The translations under genes and the position numbers were made by a program. This document shows positions 57,209 through 64,000 of a DNA stretch of 64,000 bases, piece after piece (the first letter of the stretch is position 1; the number at the start of each line of letters is the position of its first letter). The notes below the pieces were generated by a model. It saw only the letters and a list, made by a program, of their open reading frames with translations. It made no database searches and had not been told where the DNA came from. Where the stretch lies: IMG/VR virus record IMGVR_UViG_3300029787_004704, positions 43,869 to 107,868 of that record; one strand, 5' to 3'. This stretch comes from a virus.

Positions 57209-58651
57209 ATGGATATCACAAATTTATTCCCACTGTTTCCTGCCAGTACTGGGATCAACATTTTATTGGTATATGGGTTGTTTGCGTTCGCGATGACTTA
57301 TTATTTTTCGCGGGGTTACAATGACAACAAAACTTCTTTTCTAGTTGCAAGACGTGAACTTGGTACTTTCCAAGGCTCACTCAGTGTTGCGGCAGCTTGG
57401 TTATGGGCACCTGGACTGTTCATATCTGCTCAACAGGCATATGTCAACGGATTGGTAGGACTGTTTTGGTTTTGTTTGGGCAACTTCCTTACTCTAGGAG
57501 CATTTGCTTATTTTGCCAAACGCATTAGAAACAATGAACCAGAAGGATTTACTTTTTCAGGTTATCTAAAAGATCGTTTCTCGGGCAGAGTGCAAAGTCT
57601 GTTTGTGGTAGAAATGATGATATTAGCCACATGTGCATTTGCAATCAATTTGTTGGCAGGATCAAAAACTGTAGAAGTTTTAACAGGAGTCGATTACACA
57701 CTGGCAACATTTTTGATGGTAGGTGTTGCGATACTTTATTCATTCAGGACAGGCTTAAAAGCAACTGTGGTCACAGAAATAATCAAAATTATAGTTGTAT
57801 GGATTGGGGTACTAATTTTAGTGCCATGGGCAATCTCTAGTGCAGGTGGCTGGGACATAGTTGCCGCAGGTATTGGTGGCAAAACAGGATTAGGTGGATC
57901 AATATTCGGAACGTCATTTGCATGGGGCATATTCACTGGATTTGGTGCGGCCGCTTTCTTAGGACACTTGGGTGGACCATGGGGAGACAATTCATTTTAT
58001 CAAAGAGCATTTTCTATCAAGATAGGTTCAATCATACCAGCATATGTAATTGCTTCTTTTGTGTTCATTGTAATTCCAATCTGTATGGGACTGTTAGGCT
58101 TTTTGGCCGCTGGCTCAGGATTAGATATTCCAGGGAACATGGTGGGTACAACCAATGCAATCGTGATAGGAACTTTTCTGCCACCGATAGCATCAATCAT
58201 ATTTGCGTTCATGATATTTGCTGGTTTGGTTGCAATACTTGATTCACAGTTTGCATCTGTTGCCAACATGACAGGGCATGACATATACAACCAATTTAAA
58301 ACAGGTAGTCCTATCAGTTCTGCACGATATGGCATGATTGCTTTAGCATTAGCGGGTCTTATAGTGGCGAATATTCCGGGTATGCAGTTAGTGTATCTGT
58401 TTTTATTCTTTGCTGTTTTACGTGCATCTGTGTGGTTGCCATCGATGATTGCTGTGCTAAGACCACAATGGATCACAGAACAAGGAATGTTTTGGGGTAT
58501 ATTAATACCAGCATCTATAGGTGAAGTCTTATTTGTTGCAGGAAAACTTGGTTATACAGACACTGCTTTCACAGGAACATTGATTGCTATCTTTGGCTCT
58601 CCTGTGTTAACATTGTTAATAAGCAAGTATGGAAAAGGAAAATCCAAGTAA
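57209..58651 (+). CDS. Sodium/solute symporter (SSS family), full length
   Basis: A 480-residue integral membrane protein with about 12-13 hydrophobic segments, the normal size for the sodium:solute symporter family. SFLVARRELGTFQGSLSVAA, WLWAPGLFISAQQAY (TM2-3 region), AFAINLLAGSKTVEVLTGVD, SFRTGLKATVVTEII and AGLVAILDSQFASVANMTGH (TM8-9 family signature with Ser/Asp-type Na site region) are seen. Related transporters carry proline, urea, pantothenate or other small solutes with Na+; the substrate is not clear. The TTG at 57203 is an earlier in-frame start but ATG at 57209 is better. Phages rarely carry intact secondary transporters. It has its own promoter. Confidence 0.85.
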   Translation: MDITNLFPLFPASTGINILLVYGLFAFAMTYYFSRGYNDNKTSFLVARRELGTFQGSLSVAAAWLWAPGLFISAQQAYVNGLVGLFWFCLGNFLTLGAFAYFAKRIRNNEPEGFTFSGYLKDRFSGRVQSLFVVEMMILATCAFAINLLAGSKTVEVLTGVDYTLATFLMVGVAILYSFRTGLKATVVTEIIKIIVVWIGVLILVPWAISSAGGWDIVAAGIGGKTGLGGSIFGTSFAWGIFTGFGAAAFLGHLGGPWGDNSFYQRAFSIKIGSIIPAYVIASFVFIVIPICMGLLGFLAAGSGLDIPGNMVGTTNAIVIGTFLPPIASIIFAFMIFAGLVAILDSQFASVANMTGHDIYNQFKTGSPISSARYGMIALALAGLIVANIPGMQLVYLFLFFAVLRASVWLPSMIAVLRPQWITEQGMFWGILIPASIGEVLFVAGKLGYTDTAFTGTLIAIFGSPVLTLLISKYGKGKSK

Positions 58652-59303
58652 ACTTTTAATTGTAACAGGTCCGCAAGGATCCGGTAATCATTTATGGGCA
58701 AAGGTGTTTTCAATGCATCCATCTGTGAATGGTTGGCCCATGTTAAAAGATGAGTGGCAAGGTCATCATGAAGAGCCAATGAATGAATATTGGCAGGAAC
58801 CAAGCAAACTATCTGAACTGGAACTAGATGATCGCAACAAGTACGTCACATCTATATCATGTCCATATTTTAAAAACAAGCAACCACAAACCCCCAATTA
58901 CGCAAATTTTGTTAAGCATGCCAAACAAAAATTTGATGAAGTGAAAATGTGCGTCATAGGGCGTGACAGAGACATTTTGGAAATGCAACAAACACGAGTG
59001 CGTGGCGAACACACAACTCCCATGGCACTTGAACAGTTTAAAAATTTTGATAAAACAATGTGTGAAGGGATAGGACAATATGTAGGCATTGAGAATATGC
59101 AATATATCTCAACCGAATTGCTGTATCTATACGGAGGATCCTATCTTAAAACATTAGAAAAAAACTTAGACTTTCCTGTGGCGTGGAATCATGAAACTTT
59201 GCTAAAAGACTATATCAAAAAAAATAGCAACAGTAAGTATTTGACAAGTCCCCAAAAAGGTGACTTTGATGAACAAGTATATAAAGCTGTGAGTGAGTCG
59301 TAA
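58629..59303 (+). CDS. P-loop sulfotransferase/kinase-like protein
   Basis: A 224-residue protein beginning MEKENPSKLLIVTGPQGSGNHLWAKVFSMHP. GPQGSGNHLWAK is a P-loop-like motif at about residues 14-25, more like the PAPS-binding loop of sulfotransferases (GxxGSGn..l) than a kinase Walker A, since the Lys is displaced. VKMCVIGRDRDILEMQQTRV recalls the second PAPS-contact strand. Later residues are helical. It may transfer sulfate to a glycan. It overlaps the symporter end by 23 bases, so it is on the same transcript. Confidence 0.5.
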   Translation: MEKENPSKLLIVTGPQGSGNHLWAKVFSMHPSVNGWPMLKDEWQGHHEEPMNEYWQEPSKLSELELDDRNKYVTSISCPYFKNKQPQTPNYANFVKHAKQKFDEVKMCVIGRDRDILEMQQTRVRGEHTTPMALEQFKNFDKTMCEGIGQYVGIENMQYISTELLYLYGGSYLKTLEKNLDFPVAWNHETLLKDYIKKNSNSKYLTSPQKGDFDEQVYKAVSES

Positions 59304-60112
59304 TGTTTGTTCATCGAGACAACATAATAAAAGGACAAAAATTAAAACTGCTATTTTCTAATTCGACTGATGTAGTAGAATGCACATATACCCTGCATGA
59401 ATCCATTATTGCTTCTAATTGGTTTAGAAAAATAAAGCATTTAAAAAATGTGCCTGTAGATCCTGTTGAATCATATATGACAGACTTATCAGATATAAAA
59501 TCGTTGTATAGACAATTTTGCGATTATGCACAAATACCAAAAGATATCAATTGGAATGTTTTGGATCAAGATGTGTTAAATCAATTGCACAGAGTATATG
59601 AGTCACATCATCCAACACTTGTTAATTTGCCTAATAATCAAGCAATGTACAAATTCCATAAGTCAATACACTATCACGAAATAGGTGGAAACCCACAGAA
59701 GATAGTTGTAGGTTGGGGCAACAAAGAAGGGCCTGTGACATATAATTTTTTATGCAATAAATTTTATGAAGATTCAGTTAAAAAAAATAATCTGTATTTG
59801 TCTTGGATTGAATTAGGTAAAAGGCCAAGTGATTATTATTTAGATGGAGAGCCTAATTCACAAGAAAGAATAAATGAGTTATGCAAACCGCATGTTACCT
59901 TTGGTGCAAACTTTTTTATAACTCATGAAGATAGGACAGGAAATTTAACGCAGGACTTTATAGATTGGTTTGATCCTTATAAAAAGGCATGGTGTAAAAA
60001 ATATGGCCTGGATGATTGGACCGCCAAAGATGAGTATAGTGCTCCTCTACTTGCAATAGCTGAACATGATAATAATCTTGAAGGATATCAATTCGAAAAG
60101 ATAATACTTTAG
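59303..60112 (+). CDS. Hypothetical protein
   Basis: A 269-residue protein, Trp/Tyr/His-rich, no membrane segment. YKFHKSIHYHEIGGNPQKIVVGWGNKEG and YLSWIELGKRPSDYYLDGEP followed by THEDRTGN look like conserved structured parts, but I cannot place them in a family. The start overlaps the stop of the P-loop gene by one base (TAATG), so they are coupled and may act together. It converges with the methyltransferase gene with a 4-base overlap. Confidence 0.55.
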   Translation: MFVHRDNIIKGQKLKLLFSNSTDVVECTYTLHESIIASNWFRKIKHLKNVPVDPVESYMTDLSDIKSLYRQFCDYAQIPKDINWNVLDQDVLNQLHRVYESHHPTLVNLPNNQAMYKFHKSIHYHEIGGNPQKIVVGWGNKEGPVTYNFLCNKFYEDSVKKNNLYLSWIELGKRPSDYYLDGEPNSQERINELCKPHVTFGANFFITHEDRTGNLTQDFIDWFDPYKKAWCKKYGLDDWTAKDEYSAPLLAIAEHDNNLEGYQFEKIIL

Positions 60113-60645
60113 GTACCCATTAAATGTTTTTGTCCATGGAAAAATATTCTTGCATTGTCATTTTCCATTTGTATCACATCTAATGAATATTCATAACATA
60201 AATCTTTTAGATAACTTTTGCTCCATGGAAAAAACTGTATGCCTTCAGCAACAGGATCTGAGTGGCCAATTCGCGAGCCAGGATTGAATCTTCCAAAAAA
60301 GTGTCCTTTATTTTTTAACAAACTAACTGCTTTTTTGAATTGTCTTCGCACCTTAAACTCTGTCCCAAAATTTATACTACCCAAAGCAAGTATTACATCC
60401 CATTGTTTTGTGCCACAGTTATAATTCTCAATAGATACTTTTTCATCAGCCGCAGAATTGTATGGGTCAATACCATATAAATTTGGTATTTGTTCTTTAA
60501 GTTGGTTGTAGCCACATCCAATATCTAAAACAGATTCTGGTTGTAAATCATTTATTTTTTCAATCAGTTTATAACCACTGTGTTCAAATTTGGCCCAATC
60601 TGGTTTCCATATGCCACCGAAATATTCTTTTAAATTATCTTCCAT
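60109..60645 (-). CDS. SAM-dependent methyltransferase
   Basis: A 178-residue class I methyltransferase. VLDIGCGYNQLK (39-50) is the SAM-binding motif I, LYGIDPYN the motif II acidic strand, and WDVILALGSINFG the motif IV region. The C-terminus is beta-type (HFFGRFNPGSR, DVIQMENDNARIFFHG). It probably methylates a small molecule or glycan. It is divergent from nothing close by and lies downstream of gp46 on the same strand with an 18-base gap. Confidence 0.8.
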   Translation of the reverse strand: MEDNLKEYFGGIWKPDWAKFEHSGYKLIEKINDLQPESVLDIGCGYNQLKEQIPNLYGIDPYNSAADEKVSIENYNCGTKQWDVILALGSINFGTEFKVRRQFKKAVSLLKNKGHFFGRFNPGSRIGHSDPVAEGIQFFPWSKSYLKDLCYEYSLDVIQMENDNARIFFHGQKHLMGT

Positions 60646-60663
60646 TTTCAGTATTTTAGCACA

Positions 60664-62427
60664 TCATCCTGCATTGTCAACAAAAGCATAAGATGTAAAA
60701 CCACCTTCTTTGGTCACTTTCAATACACTGTTTACACGTCCTTGCAGTTCATCTCTGTGTGAAATAAGATAAATGTTCTTGTGTCGCTCACGTGATATTT
60801 GTTTCAATATGCTGATTGCATTTTCTACTCCAGCTGTGTCCATGCCAGAATCAACCAACTCATCTATAAACATTGTGTTGATTCCATGATATAACATTTC
60901 CCATACATCTCTAAACGCCCAACACAAACTCAGGGTAAGTCTATTACGTTCACCTCTACTTAGATTATCAAAGTCTAAGTCTCTACCAAGTTCAGTGATT
61001 TCAACACTGAGATCTGATTGGAACACAACCTCATGCGGCAAGCCAGTTTTGTTTAGATAGTATGCCAATCTTGCATTTAAGTAAGTTAAGTTTTGATCAA
61101 TCACTTTCTTACGCACAAATGAATCTTTAGATGTCAACAGTTTGTACAAAAACTCTTGATGATCTTGCAGTTTACGTAAATTATTCATTTTATCATATGA
61201 CAACTCTTGCACTGCTGAAGTTTTTAATTCATCTATTTGATCAGCATATGGATCAGATTCTTTTGTTTTAGTTTGTAATTGTTCACCAAGATAACCAACT
61301 GTGTTTTCATGTTTATAGGCCTCTTGTGCAGTTTCATAATATGTGTTTGGTTGTACAAGATCACCTATGCCTTGTATTTTTCCAGACAGTTTTGTTTCTT
61401 GCACAACTAATTCTTCTATGTATTTTTCAAACTGTGTTTGATCATCTGTGTATTTTTTAACCAGTTCTTGATGTTTTTCATCTTCCATTGTAGCACCACA
61501 GGTTGGACAAGTGTTGTCTTCTGTGTTTGCTATGTTGGTTAATATGTCTGTAAGTTGTTTAGTTGATTGTTTTACTGCTGTCTGCACAGTGCTAAGTTCA
61601 CGTTCCCATGTTCTTTTCTTTTCATAATTTTCTCTGTAAGATTCCAACTGCTTGTGTTTTTCAATTTCTGATTGAATGTCCACTTTCATTAGTTCTTCTA
61701 ATGATTTTGTTAGTTTGTTTATTTCTTCATCTTGTGTTGTACGCCATGCACTGCTTCTTATTTTTAACGTGTCAATGGATGATTGTATTTTTTCATTGTT
61801 GCGTTCTATTGTATCCAAACGTATTTCTTCTTCTTTGATTACTTCTTTGGTTTCTTTTGTCTCTTCTTTTAAGACTTCTGCTTTTTCAGACAGCACAGTT
61901 ATTCCTAGCAGTTGTTCAATAATATCTTTTTGTTCTGCCGCTTTCAATCCAAAGAAAGGAGGTGAATATGTGTGTAGTGCAACAATATTTTGGAACATGA
62001 TGTGACTCATGCCCAATATTTTTGTTATGTCTTTTTGTGTTTCACGTGAATCACCTTGTGCTTCATCATCTGTTTCTTCCTGTCCATCTACATAAAATTT
62101 TATAACAGCAGGTTTACGTCCACGTTCAATTTTATATTGTTTGCCTTGTATTTCAAATTCACAAGACACCAACATGTTTTTTCCGTTTGTTTTGTTTACG
62201 AGATTATCTCTTTTGATGTTTGTAAGTGCATCGCCAAACAATGCAAAGGAAAGTGCATTCAGTATTGTTGTTTTGCCAGTACCATTCCTTGATCCAGCAT
62301 CATCACCACCAAGATCAATGTTTTGTCCCAATACTAATGTTAGTTCATGTCCCTCTAAATTTAGCGCCTGTGTTACATTGCCCACACTCATAAAGTTTTT
62401 TACTGTAAGTGTTTTAAGTTTGATCAT
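60664..62427 (-). CDS. 46: Recombination endonuclease subunit gp46 (SbcC/Rad50-like)
   Basis: A 587-residue ABC-type ATPase (T4 gp46: 560). Walker A GSRNGTGKTT is at 45-54, the zinc-hook CPTCGA near the middle of long coiled coils, and the C-terminal signature LSRGERNRLTLSLCWAFRD, Walker B TMFIDELVDSGMD and YLISHRDEL. With gp47 it forms the nuclease complex that processes DNA ends for recombination and host DNA breakdown. Its start overlaps the gp47 stop by 4 bases (ATGA). Confidence 0.95.
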   Translation of the reverse strand: MIKLKTLTVKNFMSVGNVTQALNLEGHELTLVLGQNIDLGGDDAGSRNGTGKTTILNALSFALFGDALTNIKRDNLVNKTNGKNMLVSCEFEIQGKQYKIERGRKPAVIKFYVDGQEETDDEAQGDSRETQKDITKILGMSHIMFQNIVALHTYSPPFFGLKAAEQKDIIEQLLGITVLSEKAEVLKEETKETKEVIKEEEIRLDTIERNNEKIQSSIDTLKIRSSAWRTTQDEEINKLTKSLEELMKVDIQSEIEKHKQLESYRENYEKKRTWERELSTVQTAVKQSTKQLTDILTNIANTEDNTCPTCGATMEDEKHQELVKKYTDDQTQFEKYIEELVVQETKLSGKIQGIGDLVQPNTYYETAQEAYKHENTVGYLGEQLQTKTKESDPYADQIDELKTSAVQELSYDKMNNLRKLQDHQEFLYKLLTSKDSFVRKKVIDQNLTYLNARLAYYLNKTGLPHEVVFQSDLSVEITELGRDLDFDNLSRGERNRLTLSLCWAFRDVWEMLYHGINTMFIDELVDSGMDTAGVENAISILKQISRERHKNIYLISHRDELQGRVNSVLKVTKEGGFTSYAFVDNAG

Positions 62428-63434
62428 AAATTTTTGTATATTTCAAGTAACAAATGACTGTCGTAATGTTCCGAGTCAACTGCCTGTATTTGATTATGCA
62501 CAATTTCATCGATGGATTCAAATGCTTGTGGCATCTCAGTTGAATCATACTGTGTCATGTCTCGCTGTTGTATAAAAGTCATTTCACGCAATTTGTATTG
62601 TCTTAAAAAAGTATCTTTGACAAAGTTTGAATCTTCATATGTGATGTCTGTGTCTATGTCTACTCGCACATAACTGTTTTTTTGCAGTATTGAAGAACTG
62701 TGTAACAGTTCACTTAGTTTTGCTGTTTGATACTTTGGACAATCGGGCCAATCATGATACAAAGGATCACCGCCAAATTCCAGCTCCATGTAACCTCTAG
62801 CATAATCATTTGCATCTGAATAATTGTGTGGAAACGCATTACCAATATAATGGATGTTGCCCTTGACTTGGCGTTTGTGGAAGTGTCCTGAAAACACGTA
62901 TCCATGATGTTGCAAGTGTTCTGCTCTCAGTTCATTGGTGTCGGGCATTGATATCATTGCGTTCATAAGGAAGTAAGGCAACTCAAAGTGACCAAACACG
63001 TACGGCAGAGATTTGGCCTCTTTGAGTTCCTTCCATTCATCTCCGACTAACCAAGGGATAAACGCACAGTCCTCTTTTATCAACGGTTCATGAATAATTT
63101 GTAAGTTGGGAATATTTTTTGCCCATTCAACTGAATTGACTGCTCTTGAATCTTTGAAGTACAAGTCATGATTACCCAGTATGAAAAAACTTTGTTCAAA
63201 TGCATTGGCAAGTTTTTCTAATGCACGTAATGAATATCCTAATGTGTCTATGTTAATGGTGGCTCTGTGATGATGCCAATCGCCCATGAATATAAATGTT
63301 TCACAGTTGCGTGATTGTGCGTCTTTGATAAACCAATCCACAAATCGATCACAGTCTTGATTAAACTGTCTAGAGTTACCTTTGTTGCCAAAGTGTATGT
63401 CAGTGAAAACGGCCGCACGTTTAAAAGTCTGCAT
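62424..63434 (-). CDS. 47: Recombination endonuclease subunit gp47 (SbcD/Mre11-like)
   Basis: A 336-residue metallophosphoesterase (T4 gp47: 339). The metal-binding motifs are AVFTDIHFGNKG (Asp12, His14), FIFMGDWHHHRA, FILGNHDLYF and VFGHFELPYF / YVFSGHFHKRQ. It is the nuclease partner of gp46 and is coupled to it. It lies between gp55 and gp46, so recombination and late transcription genes are together on the minus strand at this end. Confidence 0.95.
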   Translation of the reverse strand: MQTFKRAAVFTDIHFGNKGNSRQFNQDCDRFVDWFIKDAQSRNCETFIFMGDWHHHRATINIDTLGYSLRALEKLANAFEQSFFILGNHDLYFKDSRAVNSVEWAKNIPNLQIIHEPLIKEDCAFIPWLVGDEWKELKEAKSLPYVFGHFELPYFLMNAMISMPDTNELRAEHLQHHGYVFSGHFHKRQVKGNIHYIGNAFPHNYSDANDYARGYMELEFGGDPLYHDWPDCPKYQTAKLSELLHSSSILQKNSYVRVDIDTDITYEDSNFVKDTFLRQYKLREMTFIQQRDMTQYDSTEMPQAFESIDEIVHNQIQAVDSEHYDSHLLLEIYKNL

Positions 63435-63467
63435 ATGTGTAAGTTTACTGTAAATTAAAAAACAAGT

Positions 63468-63998
63468 CTACTTTTTTTTAATGAATTGTTTATCTTCTTG
63501 TGCCTGTAATTCTTTAATGGTTAGTTCGTGTTCTATCTGCCTGGTGTGTGATGGCATCATACCACTTTCTTGCAGTAAGTCATCACGCAATGCCTGATTT
63601 TTCTTTTCTACATTTAATATTCTAGTAAATGAATTTGTAATAGCCGCTGTGTAATATGCAAAAGGATTTTCCGACTTTGATTCATCAAACTGTAAACCAA
63701 TCTGTGACAGTTGCATCAGTGCCTGTCCTTGCATTTCATCATTGTATGTGTAACCACGCCAGTTGCCTCTTGTGCCATATCTTTGCACCAGCAACAAAAA
63801 CATCTTAGCAAGTTTAGGAGTCATTGCTCCATGATCCACAGAAAAATGTCCGTTTGCCATACCGCCCTTCCAATGTGACTTGCCTACACATCTAAGTTTT
63901 TCTTTAGCATCAAATCTGTAATGCTGGAACGGAGGAAAATTACACTTAACCTTTGATTCTGCTATTGTTTTTGGTTTAGCTTTCCTGTTTGAATTTGG
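63468..63998 (-). CDS. 55: Late transcription sigma factor gp55 (runs off right edge)
   Basis: The frame is open from 63468 to the window edge. An ATG at 63858-63860 is internal: upstream codons continue with a conserved-looking, Cys/Lys/Trp-containing segment (CNFPPFQHYRFDAKEKL, CVGKSHWKGG), so the true start lies beyond the window. MTPKLAKMFLLLVQRYGTRG, WRGYTYNDEMQGQALMQLSQ, then SKSENPFAYYTAAITNSF match the sigma-like core of T4 gp55 (GYT...QEMI...NPhAY.T.a..naF). gp55 directs host RNA polymerase, with the sliding clamp, to late promoters, here presumably the TAAATA elements. The C-terminus is helical and charged. Confidence 0.85.
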   Translation of the reverse strand, partial: PNSNRKAKPKTIAESKVKCNFPPFQHYRFDAKEKLRCVGKSHWKGGMANGHFSVDHGAMTPKLAKMFLLLVQRYGTRGNWRGYTYNDEMQGQALMQLSQIGLQFDESKSENPFAYYTAAITNSFTRILNVEKKNQALRDDLLQESGMMPSHTRQIEHELTIKELQAQEDKQFIKKK

Positions 63999-64000
63999 CA

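Noticed and set aside
1-64000. Integrase, attachment sites, insertion sequences, toxin-antitoxin or known anti-defence genes
   Set aside because: I looked for typical motifs in the translated frames and saw none. The only mobile-type genes are the HNH and GIY-YIG proteins.

Overview
The window is part of the genome of a marine T4-like myovirus (contractile tail, class Caudoviricetes). It is AT-rich and densely packed. It carries the T4 core morphogenesis set (gp1, 4, 13, 14, 15, 16, 17, 18, 19, 20, 21, 22, 23, 26, 29 and a gp54-like protein) and T4-type replication, recombination and transcription genes (gp32, UvsX, UvsY, gp46, gp47, gp55). Gene content and AT-richness look most like phages of SAR11/Pelagibacter or marine cyanobacteria. 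There are no photosynthesis genes, so a heterotrophic host is more likely, but the host cannot be read from the sequence. Both edges cut through genes: a sugar epimerase on the left and gp55 on the right.

Layout. 1-3.2 kb: small accessory genes (epimerase, GT25 glycosyltransferase, GIY-YIG protein, an Ate-like GNAT protein, small unknowns). 3.2-3.56 kb: a non-coding, hairpin-rich gap. 3.6-7.4 kb: tail hub genes, with gp26 (and a short out-of-frame continuation that looks like a -1 frameshift product) on the minus strand, divergent from the gp29-type tape-measure protein. 7.5-14.2 kb: head block (portal, small protein, DUF115-like protein, acidic core protein, protease, scaffold, major capsid), closed by a strong hairpin. 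14.3-25.8 kb: two fibre-like proteins, one of 3015 residues built from large repeats. 25.8-42.1 kb: Nudix, gp15 and gp14 (minus), then gp13, gp1, HNH, gp18, gp19, gp54-like, gp4, gp16, a putative internal head protein, gp17, a possible membrane/lysis pair and a large unknown. 42.1-45.6 kb: SGNH-like protein, gp32, UvsX, a small acidic protein, UvsY. 45.6-60.6 kb: an accessory island of glycosyltransferases, sugar-nucleotide enzymes, two 2OG-Fe oxygenases, a radical SAM protein, asparagine synthetase, purine nucleoside phosphorylase, a sodium/solute symporter and a methyltransferase. 60.7-64 kb: gp46, gp47, gp55.

Regulation can be read in part. Many late genes carry a T4-late-type element (NNTAAATA, best TATAAATA) only 5-9 bases before the start codon, so their transcripts should be leaderless. 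The abundant structural genes (gp18, gp19, the acidic core protein) instead have the element further upstream, followed by a leader with a Shine-Dalgarno site. Several genes (gp1, uvsX, gp32, the symporter, the 1375 gene) have good host sigma-70-type -35/-10 pairs, again often leaderless. gp55, the late sigma factor expected to read the TAAATA element, lies at the right edge.

The observations most worth following up are the gp26 frameshift, the two leaderless promoter classes, capsid-targeting-like peptides on small proteins, the structured gap at 3.2-3.56 kb, the 3/6/8/3 repeat expansion in the giant fibre, and the phage-borne symporter and glycan island.
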